Origin: Congeria kusceri | Taxonomy: Eukaryota; Mollusca; Bivalvia; Myida; Dreissenidae | Reading direction: 5' to 3' | Length of the DNA stretch: 64,000 nt | NCBI GenBank assembly: GCA_027627225.1 | Contig: CM051038.1 | Span: 43,453,348 to 43,517,347 of the forward strand | Shown here: positions 25,501 through 36,587 of the stretch, piece by piece | Layout: each line of letters opens with the position of its first letter | How positions within the stretch are numbered: position 1 is the stretch's first letter | Notes under the pieces: generated by a model | Seen by the model: the letters and a program-made list of their open reading frames with translations, nothing else | Database searches by the model: none | What the model was told of the DNA's origin: nothing | Program-made: the position numbers and the translations under genes

Positions 25501-28500
25501 ATTAATTTCAATTCATCGAAAAATCACAAACATTACCACGTCATCATTTAAATATCATAAACATCATGCACGTGGTCTTTTGTATGAAATAGTCTTACCG
25601 CTAAACACGTGATATCCAAGTGCGATGATTGGATAATATAGCAGATAATTTGAACATGATTGACATTTGTGGAAGCGTCAATTATTTAGGATAGAATGTA
25701 TTTCATGTGTATTAAAATGTGTTTATAATGTGATTTATTACTATTACAGTTTCTAAAATAGTCAATTCATTAAAATGTAACGTCAAATTAATGACACCCC
25801 TACTTTCGGTATTTACTTGAATGTAACCGAAATATTCACTTGGGTGTCCTGAACAAGACCACTAATTAAATTAATACGATGCAGCGGTTATTTTTTTACT
25901 CGTTGTGAAAGTGTTATTTCTTGTTACCGATTGTTACTCTGAATATACTGACAACAAATTACTGCAAAGTATTTATTTTTAAGTGTAGTGTGGAAAATCG
26001 AAAATCGAAAGCACGCACCGTATGACCTACTTTTGACTCAGTAGGCTACGAATCACTAACAATCGATGCTCATAACTCCCACGCTATATAGGTTATTCTG
26101 CATGGCTCGTTGCAGATTGACTTGTTATCTGGCATGTATATAATTCCGTTTGCATTAGATTGAAAAATATGTGTCCGTTACTTACACATACATTTTTATT
26201 ATGATGTCGTATACTATAATAAGCGATATTATCAGGTTTAAAGGTGAGAAATTGAACGTCATTCAAACACATGTTTTCATTTTAGCAAGAATGCACTCAT
26301 AATTCACATGCTTTTAGTTTCTTTTGGCGCCAACAGTCTTTCTACGCTGTCAGCGTGTTGATTGTATAAGCACAGATGTATGTTGATGTAAAGGGTATAT
26401 CTGCGGCGATACGACTGTATGGTAGGGGTGTCACAATATACCGGTATATTGGTTTATTGCAATATTTGATTCTGCAATAAAATATCGCAATATGAATGTC
26501 CATACCGATATATTGCATCATTTAAGTAGTCTTTTTACAGTTTTGTGTTTTGTTGTCCTGTTATTATTACCTTGGTTACACAACTTTTGACTGCATTAAA
26601 ACACGCTTATTGTCAGTGATAAACAATTGAAAGCCAGTATCATTTTGTAATGTTGATAGTTTTGTAAGGGTGAAGGTCAAAAACCGAAATATTATAGACT
26701 GTACTGGCGACCAATTATATTCCAGTTGTGTTTGGTATGACACTTGCGCTGAGGCGGGTTATATTCAACTAGAAAGTAGCCGCTAAAAAGATGTTAATAA
26801 AACAGTCAACTTTGTTTAGTGTCGAGTTCTTTCTTACATAACACATGACATACCCTTGTTATTGCTTAAATCAATTCAGATTAGAATGTTCTTAAAGAAA
26901 ATGTATGGTTATGAGAGTCCCTATGTGCAAAATGTTGCATTTATTTTTGGTCAAAGTTATCGCTTTTACATTAAATTACATAAGGATTGGAATTAGTATA
27001 GTGTAACCAGAAGGTCGCAGTGGTGTAATGGATACGGTGTTCGCCTTGCGATCGGGAGGTCGTGACTTTGACCACTACTCGGGGAGCGTTCGAAGGATCT
27101 TTCTTAAAAGACACTAAATACTGTTCTTCCCAGGAAACTGACACCAATGTGTCTCAATAAGCATATGGCTTTCGGCGCTATTGAGCTTCAATAAATGGGT
27201 TTAAACTAACAAACAGGCAACATAATATCGTACATTGAAAGCCCGATCTGATAATTAACATCCTTTTAAGAGCCGCGCATATAAATGTTGATTTTATGCC
27301 GACCGATGGATTTACATTTTTGGGAAATCGTGACGCGCACTTATCACACATGCATTTTGTATTATCGTGCTATCACATCATCGTGTTTTCAATATCGTGC
27401 TATTGTACGTGCCGTCATCACAGCTTCGAACCATCATAAAACTCAAAAAGTATTCAGTCTTAAAACGAGAGTCTACGGAACACCGTACAAGTAAGTATAA
27501 TACACGTACAAGCTCAGTACGTGCCATATATCCGTTCATGAGTACCGCCCGGTTTTGACATAGGAAAATCCTTCGTTGGTCGTTGATAGAGAAAAATGTG
27601 GCACAATGTGAAACAGACGTTTAAATTTAATCTATTTAGATATATCACGCTGAGAGAAATTTTACAGAAGAGCACTCCAAGAGAAACTAAGAGCATCAGC
27701 TTACAACCTGCTACATATTTATAATCACATAATTATTTACAAAATAAAGTAACTACGTCTATTTAAGTGTCATTGTTAGCACAGTTAACCATTAATCAGT
27801 CCAATTTTCAGATTAAAAAATAACGTTATTATAAATATTATAAATGATTCGTCCGTATCATGCTACGTTTTAATGAGCAAAACAGGGTTGGACTACGTGT
27901 CAGAATGCACGAGTGTGAGGTAACAGTGCACGATTAGACGTCAGACGTGGGAAGTGTACGGCAAACAGTTTGGCTGGAGTACAATGCAAAATTGGGAAAC
28001 CAAATTGCGACATTGAAGAGTACAAAAATTAGGCGCCTATTTCGGTCTGCGGACGCCAGCTTGTTATAGATATTATTGATATCGGATGTATTCTTAGATA
28101 TACATGTTTGTCGATGAATTAGCACATGTTACAGATTGATTTCGGTGAATTAAATGTGTCAGTGTTATTCTTACAGAAACAAATATGTACAAAAGACTGA
28201 CATGTATATATTTATCCTGACCTAAACTGTTTAGAAAGTTGGAAGGAGGGAGGCAGGAAGGGAGGCAGGGAAGAAGGCAGGGAAGGAAGGAAGGACGGAA
28301 GGAAGGAAGGAAGGAAGGAAGGGAGGGAGGTAGGAAGGGAGGAAGGAAGGTGGAAAGAAGGAAGGAAGGAAGGAAGGAAGGGAGGGAGGAAGGAAGGAAG
28401 GAAGGAAGGAAGGAAGGAAGGAAGGAAGGAAGGAAGGAAGGAAGGAAGGAAGGAAGGAAGGGAAGGGAAAGTGAGTTTAAGTGATTTGCAATTTGAGTAG

Positions 28501-29647
28501 GGTTGTGGCAAATTTCCCGATCAATATTCATAATTACGTTGTCATTACCAGTACTTTGGGATTTATATCCTAACTGCTTTAGATGTTGCCACAGCGTTTT
28601 GGGTTTATTTTTGTTTTCAGCAATTTGATCAGCGAAATACATGGACTTAGCCTTCTTGACTTCTCTTTGCACAGCATTTCTATGTTTACAATACAATGAG
28701 TTATCTTCATGCATACAATGTTTCCTAAATTTGTACAAAAAAGTCTCTGATTTTAATAATATCTAAGATTTCTGAGGACATCCAAGGTTCAGTTCTGTTT
28801 TTCAATCTAATTTCTTTAACAGGAGCTACAGAATTCAATACTGACATAAAAGTACCTCTAAAGCTTATCCATGCATGGTTAACATTTTCAACATAAATAC
28901 ATTTGTTCCAATCACCCTGACTCAATATGTTAACAAATAATTCCTCTGTATAGTTCTTAACCCATCTAACTTTAATAAAAATGTGTTTGGAAAAAGTTTG
29001 TCTGTGAATTTTTCTAGTGCAAAAAGTCATAAAATGGTCACTTATTCCTATAGGTATACAGCCAAATTGTGAAAGTCTATCTTTTGAATGTGTAAATATA
29101 CGGTCAATAATACCAGTGGAAGTTTTTGTCATTCTGGTAGCTTCATTAATTACTTGCTGTAGGTCAAAAGTTTTGAGTAAACTAGAGGAAGATTTAAAAG
29201 ATGTACTTGATTTCTGTTTGTAGCAAATGTTACAATCACCAAGAAGGTATGTTTCACCATCAGATCTTAGATTTGACAAAATAGTTTCCAAATTATCAAT
29301 AAAATTTGACTGTCTTGGGGGTCTGCAAATAGTACCTACAACAATAGGTTTAGTTTTGGGTAAATGGAGTTCAATAAAAAATACCTTCAATCACTGGTTT
29401 TATTATTGTCATTTCTAACAGTAAAAGCATTTTCATTTCTCACATAACAGCATACACCACCACCATGATAAATACACAATATTACCTCTTTCCTCGTCGT
29501 GTCGGTGATCATGTTACAGAACCTCGCCTCTGAACAGGGGCATGCAGGGGGGTCGGGGTCCGAGCTCCGGGACGCAAATATCACATACCCCAGGGCCACG
29601 CCTATCAGCGTTAACGCGAGGCCCGAGGCGACCACCCGACCGTCCAT
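16284..29647 (-). CDS. CTBS: di-N-acetylchitobiase, seven-exon gene (complete)
   Basis: Seven exons on the minus strand join to 1197 nt (398 residues plus stop), close to the vertebrate chitobiase length of about 385. CTBS is a lysosomal GH18 exo-glycosidase that splits the reducing-end chitobiose core of Asn-linked glycans during glycoprotein breakdown. Seen in the sequence: an N-terminal hydrophobic segment (residues 8-25), a Cys-Pro-Cys motif just after it, the GH18 active-site strand DGINFDYE (residues 133-140, Glu140 as the expected acid/base), VAWSP and MAYDEQSQ blocks in exon 4, VPWYGYNYTC in exon 5, VPFRG and CSDAAG in exon 6, and QIWYDDP plus LRGVGMWN in exon 7. The Asn at motif position 4 is also Asn in vertebrate CTBS, so it is not a lesion. 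Sequons are visible at N255 and N260. All six introns have GT/AG ends and exon phases match (0,1,0,1,0,0). Introns 1, 2, 3 and 5 carry repeats. Family assignment rests on remembered vertebrate CTBS blocks. Confidence 0.95.
16718..16879 (-). CDS. CTBS: CTBS exon 6
   Basis: Residues 264-317, phase 0 at both ends. The acceptor is cacaatttcag and the donor is CTG|gtaagaa at 16717. DNVCSIKPVPFRGVYCSDAAG then SPYFNYL match chitobiase. A MITE begins at 16910, about 30 bp upstream of the acceptor, so the branch-point region lies between or inside transposon-derived bases. Confidence 0.94.
16910..17652. mobile_element. MITE with CAATCTCATTAAAATC ends, internally duplicated
   Basis: Starts CAATCTCATTAAAATC and ends with its reverse complement. 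It is flanked by 10-bp target duplications ggtgctacac (16900-16909) and ggtgccacac (17653-17662), one mismatch apart. The right ~300 bp are present twice in tandem (about 17037-17340 and 17350-17652). No coding capacity. The 9-10 bp duplication suggests Mutator-type mobilisation (inference). Lies in CTBS intron 5. Second copy at 39347. Confidence 0.85.
18178..20112. repeat. 44-bp minisatellite derived from CTBS exon 5/intron 5 junction
   Basis: About 43-45 copies of a unit near 44 bp. On the minus strand each unit reads GTACGTGGTACGGC then TATAACTACACGTG then TCTCAATATTA, that is, the coding end of CTBS exon 5 followed by its own splice donor. Units vary mainly by a few substitutions; some alternate in type (GTACAT or GTACGT donor). 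A 9-unit block of 398 bp (from 18671 and from 19069) is repeated almost unchanged, showing recent block amplification. It fills the 5' end of intron 5. Confidence 0.93.
20071..20168 (-). CDS. CTBS: CTBS exon 5, origin of the 44-bp minisatellite
   Basis: Residues 231-263: GIEGFLSMGIPADRLVLG then VPWYGYNYTCLNITK. The acceptor is gtatttcag at 20170-20169 and the donor AAG|gtacgt is at 20070. Phase 1 in and phase 0 out fit the neighbouring exons exactly. The last 40 or so bases plus the donor are the founding unit of the large tandem array immediately downstream. Missing this donor is not tolerated: reading on in frame gives a TAA after 13 codons, inside the second unit. Confidence 0.93.
20350..20521 (-). 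CDS. CTBS: CTBS exon 4
   Basis: Residues 174-231 (last codon split). The acceptor is cttatccaacag and the donor is CCG|gtacgtg at 20349. The translation begins VSVDVAWSPDCIDGRCYDY and continues FLFVMAYDEQSQITGPC. The MAYDEQSQ block lies at the GH18 strand that contacts the substrate N-acetyl group. Base composition is clearly GC-richer than the flanking introns, as expected of a conserved exon. Confidence 0.95.
20641..21029. repeat. 26-bp minisatellite in CTBS intron 3
   Basis: About 15 copies of ttctaccgttgatatgtccc plus attatt or attttg. Confidence 0.95.
21268..22000 (+). mobile_element. second tRNA-core/TIR family, copy 2 (CTBS intron 3)
   Basis: Ends ttttaaaggggctatgtcaa and gcttgacacagtccctttaa. 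tRNA-like core at 21508-21600 (gaatagcgcacatggtttaa ... gtgggttcaatacccgc). Ends about 110 bp from CTBS exon 3. Confidence 0.75.
22113..22324 (-). CDS. CTBS: CTBS exon 3 with GH18 catalytic motif
   Basis: Residues 103-173. The acceptor is gtgattgtag at 22326-22325 and the donor is CAG|gtgagt at 22112. The first two bases (GG) complete the Gly codon split after exon 2. Contains the catalytic strand FLDGINFDYEDP; Glu140 is the expected proton donor and Asp138 the assisting carboxylate of the DxxxDxE pattern. Ends in phase 0. Confidence 0.95.
22351..22603. mobile_element. hairpin element copy in CTBS intron 2
   Basis: Ends tgaggcgtgtcgagggaaac and cccacgacgcgcctca. Both internal hairpins are present; the second pairs cccggattagcctgtgc with gcacaggctaatccggg. 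Begins 26 bp upstream of the exon 3 acceptor. Confidence 0.87.
22816..23083. repeat. 22-bp minisatellite in CTBS intron 2
   Basis: Twelve or so near-identical units gtgctgcgaaataaaggacc(tt); three units read gtgctgtaaataaagg instead. Confidence 0.95.
23386..24022 (+). repeat. tandem-core dispersed element with tatgcccccc ends (CTBS intron 2)
   Basis: Left end tttatgcccccctctaggtt, right end cttcgatgggggcataaca. Between them are about four ~115-bp units containing aagtttggtgaagatcggat and ggccataactctgcagttcc, then a short gaccgaccgacc run before the right end. This layout (left end, tandem core, microsatellite, right end) resembles pearl-type non-autonomous elements described in bivalves (analogy). 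Confidence 0.75.
24414..24606. mobile_element. hairpin element, partly deleted copy near CTBS exon 2
   Basis: Ends aggcgtgtaatgaaaaaaac and gttttcccacgacacgtc. The first hairpin is present (cccggatcagactgcgc with gcacatgctgatccgag, decayed); the second is deleted. Ends about 45 bp from the exon 2 donor. Confidence 0.8.
24654..24798 (-). CDS. CTBS: CTBS exon 2
   Basis: Residues 55-103 (last codon split). The acceptor is ttcaatttccag before ATATTCGTG and the donor is G|gtacgc at 24653, leaving phase 1. The translation IFVFSLTPKNKAWRFYNW followed by KVTTVVMVGYLD matches the first beta strand region of chitobiase. A hairpin repeat ends only about 45 bp downstream of the donor. Confidence 0.92.
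25280..26339. mobile_element. candidate inverted-repeat element with agactgttggcg ends
   Basis: agactgttggcg (25280-25291) and cgccaacagtct (26328-26339) are perfect 12-bp inverses. Interior segments (gcaggctacgagtcagtaaa, ttgactcagtaggctacgaa) are inverted relative to each other. No target duplication was found. A related fragment lies at 30775-30870. Confidence 0.55.
27010..27205 (+). repeat. tRNA-derived SINE, family with cgcagtggtgtaatgg head
   Basis: tRNA-like head (cagtggtgtaatggatacgg ... gaggtcgtgactttgacca), then a body with cttcccaggaaactgacacc and tgagcttcaataaatgggtt. Related copies at 36120 and 60020. Confidence 0.7.
28237..28470. repeat. (GGAA)n microsatellite
   Basis: Imperfect then pure ggaa repeats, longest pure part 28388-28462. 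Pro/Leu/Ser-rich minus frames here are artefacts. Confidence 0.95.
28490..29478 (-). pseudogene. LINE fragment: endonuclease C-terminus and pre-RT linker, frameshifted
   Basis: Two to three broken minus-strand frames read in order: YHGGGVCCYVRNENAF; then TICRPPRQSNF, YLLGDCNI, IDRIFTH and GISDHF (APE-type endonuclease of non-LTR retrotransposons); then WMSSEILDIIKIRDFF; then LYCKHRNAVQREVKKAKSMYF and LWQHLKQLG (linker preceding the reverse transcriptase). The reverse transcriptase itself is missing and the fragment runs into a GGAA microsatellite. The family is CR1/jockey-like; the exact clade cannot be set by eye. Lies sense-oriented in CTBS intron 1, starting a few bases after the exon 1 donor. 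Cannot be functional. Confidence 0.85.
29486..29647 (-). CDS. CTBS: CTBS exon 1 (start, signal segment)
   Basis: Codes for residues 1-54. The ATG is at 29647-29645. Residues 8-25 are hydrophobic (ALTLIGVALGYVIFA region) and look like a signal peptide or signal anchor for ER entry. ACPCSEARFC follows, matching the CPC block just after the signal in vertebrate CTBS. The exon ends GAG with donor gtaata at 29485, phase 0. The reading frame stays open past the donor into a LINE fragment, so the open frame overstates the exon. Confidence 0.9.
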
Positions 29648-31523
29648 CTTTGTAGCTATTGCACTTGCAAAGAATCCACTTGCGTTTTAAATGTATATTA
29701 CATGGTAAAGAAACTGCAACAACAGTGTCCAGTAAAATAGTTTTCCTTTCAATCCAATTTCTTGAATAGCCAATATAAGAATATGTTGACATGCATATGA
29801 AATGTAAAATATAAAATGTAGTAAACTGAATTTCATGCAAAATGTTAATACAATCTGAAATATAACGTTTTCACATTAATCTATTTCAGGCAATAATCCC
29901 GTCTCAATGCACCACATGACACTTATAGCCTATCGTCTCACACATAAACACTGAGCGCAATAAACTATGGTAATAAGAAACCTACATACAGTGTTACCGA
30001 GTGTGTTCCACATTGCCACATTATTTAATAAAGTATAAACAATCAAAACGCTGATAGCGTAGAGAGAGTGTTGGCAAGGAAAGGAACGAAACTAAAATCA
30101 AGAAAGATGCAAAAAATTTATAACAGAAAGGACACATTTGTTTGAATGAAATAGAACTTCTGCAATGCCATTTTTACACAAGATAAACCCAACTACTCAT
30201 TATTATACTCCTTACTTTCCAAACTCATCGCAGTAATTACTTCCCCATTGGTACTCTTCTCAGTTACCACTGCCACCACGAGTTAAAAACTTACAGATTT
30301 GGAAGTTTTCAGGGGAGACGTTAATGAGGAGATGAAAGATTTATTTTGTACAAAATTTATATTTTATCATTATTTTTTTAATAACAATGACACAGACATG
30401 TTGCATTATTGGTCCAGGGTTATGCATTAAGAGTTAAAAAAAAAATACAAAAAATAAGTAAACATAACAACGCAAGGATTTTACGTTGCCCACGTATTTA
30501 TCATGTGCTTGTCCACGATTTTATTTCGCGCCAAGTGTTTGCCAATGGTCACGTGGAACATCGTGCCGGCAGGGATTTAAACCAGCTATGCTGGGACACA
30601 GTTAAATCTCTGCGCGGAGGATGCCTACTTTCAATATCGAGGTAGATATATACATGCAGTTGATTGCAAACTACTTAATGCAAACGCAATAATATGCATA
30701 ACAGTCAACGCGTCGAAAAATCCTAAACAGGCCGAAATGGCCGATGGACCGTATAAATTTGGTGGTATCGATTGTTAGTGCTTCGTAGCCTGCAAAGTAC
30801 AAAGTAGGTCACGCGATCTCGAAATCGCCCTACCAAAGACCGTTGGCTTCAGGCAACAGTCTAAAAAGGTTATAAAACTGCATTTCACGTAGCTGATCTA
30901 TACAGAAACATTACTATTAAACTATGTTTCTATATTAATTCTATGTAAATGAACATTGTTTGCGCAAATGTTATTCCCGACCAACCGAAATGCCACCAAA
31001 ACGCCCGCGTTGTTGGTGAACTAAACCGCTTTGTTTTACGACAGCACGAGTATATTGCCTGTTGTAGGTTAGATACTAGTAATTCCACTTCCCATAGTGT
31101 CCAATTATAAAACGGCGAACATTCCAAGAATTTTTCTAGCATTTCGTTTATTTCAGATTGTGCAAGCAGGGTATCTTTTTAAAGATGAATCTTTCCTCTT
31201 CCAAAAATTGTAATAAAAAAGACATGTCATGTTACTTCTAAGAAAATGCGTCTCGCCTGAATGCAGACACCGGTAGAAAACTGGGTTTCGGCAGTCATAT
31301 TACGACAAAAGCCTCATACCACAGTAAAAAAACACCTTAAAAGTTCACCTTTCAAGTTAGCCGCCAATGAAATACACCAAAATGCTCCAGACACACTTAT
31401 GATATATATTTAGTCAAGTGTAAGGGGCATAATCTATAATAATTCACATGTTCCCCTCGTCTAGTGCACATTGGTTGTTTATCTCTTTGTCTCGAGGGTG
31501 GAGGGTGAAGCTGCTGTATCTGC
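29648..31523. other. CTBS upstream flank and intergenic DNA
   Basis: No TATA or initiator arrangement could be assigned upstream of the CTBS ATG; the transcription start is not identified. Contains the repeat fragment at 30775. Confidence 0.5.
30775..30870. repeat. fragment related to the agactgttggc element
   Basis: cttcgtagcctgcaaagta then gaccgttggcttcaggcaacagtct match the end segment of 25280-25380 in reverse. Confidence 0.55.
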
Positions 31524-32032
31524 TTAAAGGGACTTGTTCACAGATTTTCGCATTTTTGGAAGTATGCCATTAAATGTCTTAACTTGACAGATTTAAGCAT
31601 CGGAACAAAAAAGCTGAAGTATATTAACTAACAAGATAAGTATTTAGAAAAAAAAAAGAAAATAAAAAAATGGTCCCACCGGGTTCAACCTGGGACCTCC
31701 GGATTAAAAGGCTATCGCTTTAACCACTCGGCCATTCCGACAATATACATCCTGCATTATTTACTTTATGTAAGTGGTTCCACGTGATGTCAACAGTTTC
31801 AAGAAAAACAACAGAAACATTCCAAATTATTCCATCGTTTAGCGTTACAAACGCGTTATAATGTTATCAATTTCAAGTGATGATTACTCCTAAACGAAAC
31901 GGTTTTTACAGTATATTTGTAGGTCCGTAGTATTATTTTGCTCCCTTGTATACACTGTTCTTTTATTTTTGGAATCGGTGACAAAACGTTGAAAAATTGT
32001 CAGTTCGTCAATCTGTGAACAGGTCCCTTCAA
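31524..32032. mobile_element. tRNA-core element with terminal inverted repeats, copy 2
   Basis: Ends ttaaagggacttgttcacag and ctgtgaacaggtcccttcaa are inverted repeats. A tRNA-like block on the minus strand at 31676-31742 (ggttcaacctgggacc ... taaccactcggccattc). Layout as in the copy at 14901. Confidence 0.78.
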
Positions 32033-34671
32033 CATTTCAGATGCAAAAGTTTCACGTTCAACCCTCGGTCTGTTTAGCAATTTTTGCGCAAAAAAAATGT
32101 GAAAATTTCTAAGAATGTTGGAAATGGGCCAACGATTAGATTTTGGTGGTGATCCGGATCACTATCTGGATCCAGCATTTCACTCGGGATACACATGCGA
32201 TTCTATAAATAAATCGCTACGGAGCATTCCAGAGATAGTCGATGTATCACGATCGCCAGGATTTAAGAAAAAATATTTGGAGATAGGGAACGAAAGGTAA
32301 CCTGTGACTAGACATTCAACTGTAAAGTAGGTTACCTGCGCACCCGAGCGTTTTCTTGTTATAATTATTATATAGATATGGATAATCATAATGATCGTGC
32401 TGTTATACAAGGCATCTTTAACATCGGGACGTGCTGATTTTTATATTTTTATATAGAGTCTCTTTCGTTACCCAACAATAAAAATCGTTTTATATAACAT
32501 AAAAATACCGTCAGAATTGAGGAAAACTATTTATTGCAAAATAAAAAAAATCTTCTGTCGATACAGACCCATTTATACTACAGCAACGTCTACATGCGGT
32601 TTTGAATGAGGAAATAAAAACTGCGCCTGCGCTAACAAACATCAAGACGCTGTATACATATGTATAGGCTTTACGGTTTTTTGACTGCGCAGTAAAAATA
32701 TATTAGCTTTAAATTTATCTCTTAATACGCATTTCTCAACTTTCTTATAATTTTATTTGAAAACTATACTGACTTCCTAAGAATAAACGGATAACTGGAT
32801 GGTTTGCGTGACACTTTCGTACAAAATCGCACAGTCCATCTTTAACGCAGATAAAACATGTAGGGTAACTGCCGGTAACTGCGTTATTTGCATATCTCTG
32901 ACTGCACACATCTGTTTGACCTTGACCCCGTTACTGCTCCTCAACAGCTGATAGTCGCAACTTGAAATGGACAGGCGCGTAGCACGACAGAGTTGCGTCT
33001 TTGGTTAAACAAGAAATGTCTTTAAAAAAGACAATCGGCGTTGAAATTAATATTGAGATGTCATTTAAAGATTACCTAAACAGACGGCCAAAATGATCGG
33101 TTACGTGACTTCTCAGATCCCAGATTTTTTGGTCCCCACCAATATTAGGGGACTTATTGGACCCCAGATTTTTCGGACACTATAAGAAAACTTCTCGGAC
33201 CCAAAAGTTAATTTGAGATAAATTTATAAATTTATAAATTAAATAGAATTATAATTAATATCTATGCCGTGAATAAACCAATCATACAACTCCATGTTTC
33301 CACCAGTGATATATGAATAACCAAAATAATTTAGGTTAACATAATTGTTATCTGAATTTGTCAAGCCAATTTAACAAATTAACAATGTAAGAAAATAATT
33401 TCGGGAAAATTATTATGTATCAGACGAGTCTATATAGCTATTTATAGTACCGGTAATATACCATTCATGTTAGTTATCTAATATAATAACGATTTGAAGT
33501 CAAATAAGCATGTACTCTGTGTATCCCAATAAAAAGCAATAGTCAGGGAACATTCAGCGATTTTTGAAATGTTAAAACTTTATTTTTTTATGATGCAAGC
33601 ATAAAAATTCATTAGACTATGACGATTTTAAATTATATCAGTAGAAATATGATATATCAAGGGTTCCTGTGTATAATTAGTATTGCAAATTGTGTATTCA
33701 TGCTACGCGAATAACAATTCGACATATTCCGAATCTTCTTTCATAACATTTTATCTATAGAAAATGTAGCATCTTTTTACAGATTAAATAACATCTACTG
33801 AAGAAGTTGATAGAAAGATGCAATTATAAATAATCGTTAATAAATCGTAACCACAATTTTAAATCAAATTAACAGTAAGCTTATAATATAAATTCCACAT
33901 TTATTGAAATTGTTAGGTTTATGATTCTCTGAACGCTATTATTAATGCATGTACAAGTATATTAACACAGCTATACAGCAGTTGCTAGCTACGCGCGCTA
34001 TTTTCAGAATGCCACTACTATTTGTGGAATGCGATGAACTCGCTAGAATCAATGGCTACATGAAACGGCAACCCTGTGAGTGAGATTTATGCATGAGAAC
34101 ATTGCACAATTGCTATTTATCGAGCGTAACACTTATATAAATGTAGGCTAAACAAAATAGTTATTTCGTTACGTGAATGAATATATCATTCTGTTTATGG
34201 CATACAATGAGAAAATACGTTCATAATTAGCCTCAGTTCTAGAGTGTACGCGAGGATATGTTTATGACTTCATTTCAACCGTTTATGTAAACAATTATGT
34301 AAATTTGTATTCCCCAAAAGTATGCAACAGTTATTGGTATACGTTAAACCATTGTTTGAAGTTTGAATTCCCTAGAATTAGAAAATTTGCCCAATTCTAT
34401 TGGCACTCAATTTTCCCGCTGCATAATTATCGCAAGAAAATCTGGGTCAAAAGTGATCTTAGACAGCTACGCCGAAAATATAGGCCTAAAATGCTATAAA
34501 GTAATCAACGTATAAGGTCATACGATGTATACTGTCTTATATGAATGTCACATTTTCTGCAACTATATTTTCAACTTGAGTGTAGCAAATACAAGTACAT
34601 GTAGTTAACCAATATCTGGATTGCGAGTATTAATATTCCAGGGCCCATACCCACACAGCTCCTTAGTGAAA
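32033..34671. other. AT-rich intergenic DNA, no gene seen
   Basis: No long frame, motif or clear repeat except a short local repeat of ggacccca/ttttttggtcc near 33115-33205. Confidence 0.55.
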
Positions 34672-34830
34672 ACTTCAGTAAATTCCTTAAATTCCTTAAA
34701 CTCATTAAATTCCTTAAACTCATTAAATTCCTTAAACTCATTCAATTCCTTAAACTCATTAAATTCCTTAAACTCATTAAATTCCTTAAGAACATTCAAT
34801 TCCGTAAACTCAGTAAATTCCTTAAGTCTG
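34672..34830. repeat. 18-bp minisatellite
   Basis: About eight copies of attccttaaactcatta. Confidence 0.9.
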
Positions 34831-36119
34831 TGGCCGGTTCATTTCAAGTTTATTTTGTTTTCAATACTTTTATTCTTCTAAAAAATCAAAAGATGTTTCT
34901 TAATTTACCAGATTTCAAATGCAAAACATTGGTTTTGACAAGGAAAATTGTTTTTGAAATTTTCACTTAAGTATGACTTAGTTAAGATATCCCTAAGGAG
35001 CATTGTGGATATGGGCCCAGATGCGTACGAACATCATGTATTTTGAATTTTTACGTATAATGTACGAATACGTTATCCACGTACGTTAATCATAATGAAT
35101 TGTTTAAGTACAATGTACTAGTAGTATCGGTTTCAATAAATTACGATTATTTCTTAACGATTCCACACAACACAATTGTATATGTATATATCCTTCATTG
35201 GAAACACTAACATGCAGATGGTATTAATTCTACATAATTGTGATCCACGCACAACCAAGTTTTTTCCCAGATATACATAATACAAAACATTTATTGTGTT
35301 TTTCGTTCGTCCGATATTAGAGCGTCTGTATATTTGCAGTACTTTGATTTCGTCTCGCATAGGCTATTCGCTTCCTTGATATAAATTTGCAATGATATTT
35401 TTGTATTTTTGATACCTGGTTTATATGATATGTTTTTGTTAATGCATAATTATGATCCACGGAGAACCCTAGTTCTTCCCAAATATACGTAATACAAAAC
35501 ATATGCAATGTATTGTGTTTTTCGTTGGTCCGATATAAGATTGTCTGTATTATTTACAGTAACTAATTGTTGTCGCACGAAGGCTATCCACTTCCTTGAT
35601 ATAAATTTGCAATGATATGTTTGTAGCCTGGTTTATATTAGATATTTTTGTAAATGTGGTTATTACTGCTTCCAACTATATGTATAACATTATATGTTTA
35701 CATATAACTGTAATAAAAAACACAACTAAAACTAACGGAAACTACACGTATAAATGTTCGTATCATAAACACTACAGTAAAATGGATTTATATTATTTAC
35801 CTTCTTATAATTAAAATCATACTTACAAGAACAACTAGTTAACCACGCTAACCAGTTTTTTTTCGTATAAACGTAAACGGAACTTAATTCAATAAAAACA
35901 ATTTTGTTTCCAATACACAACTTATCGGCATATCATATAGATAAAAGCGTCCTATTCAAAATGAATCTAGGTCAAATAGTGTATGGTTTTCTTTATTGGT
36001 CGACACGTTATCATTTTGTATTTTCCACCACGTAATACTGTTAAAGGGACATATTCATAAATTGAAAATTTCCAAAACGCTTGTCCCATTATGTCATATA
36101 TAAACAAATACTATATAAT
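34831..36119. other. AT-rich intergenic DNA with one diverged direct repeat
   Basis: Segments 35230-35420 and 35445-35625 are diverged direct copies (atgatccacggagaacc, tgtgtttttcgttggtccga, cttccttgatataaatttgc). No gene seen. Confidence 0.6.
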
Positions 36120-36255
36120 ACTCCCAGTGGTGTAAGGGATATGGTGGCTGCCTTGCGATCGGGAAGTCGTGAGTTTGATCCCTACTTGGGGATCTCATGG
36201 CATTTCTATTACGACCTATTCACTGGTGCGTAACCCATGCTGTCTGTAACAGTAA
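36120..36255 (+). repeat. tRNA-derived SINE, second copy (truncated)
   Basis: ctcccagtggtgtaagggat then gccttgcgatcgggaagtcg and gagtttgatccctacttggg. Body diverges after about 36210. Confidence 0.65.
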
Positions 36256-36587
36256 GCAACAAAAATTAATTGGTTTCACGTTTACTTAAACATGTTAAAG
36301 GGACTTTTAATTATTCAAGTCCAAATTAGGTCAATGTCAAGGTCAAGGTGAGGTTAGGTATATGGGTGAATTAGGAATGGTCATAAGCAACAACTGTGCA
36401 CGTATCCAAGCGCTGTAGTAAGCGGTGTTGTTGCTAGACGAAACGGTAAAATATAGTTAACCCAAATTAAGTCCAAATTAGGTCAAGGTCTACATGAGGT
36501 TGGGTGATATGGGTGGATTGGGAATGGCCATAAGCAGCAACTGTGTAAATATCCAAGTGTTTCCGTTCCGCTCTCTAAGTCCAGCAG

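Noticed and set aside
28212..28511. Pro/Ser/Leu- and Glu/Gly/Lys-rich frames
   Set aside because: Translation of the GGAA microsatellite.
30409..30645. 78-codon plus frame
   Set aside because: No motif, conserved look or splice context; composition like surrounding non-coding DNA.
32115..32300. 61-codon frame with FGGDPDHYLDP
   Set aside because: Looks protein-like for a short stretch and vaguely familiar as a dispersed repeat, but no splice sites, homologue or second copy in the window could be named.
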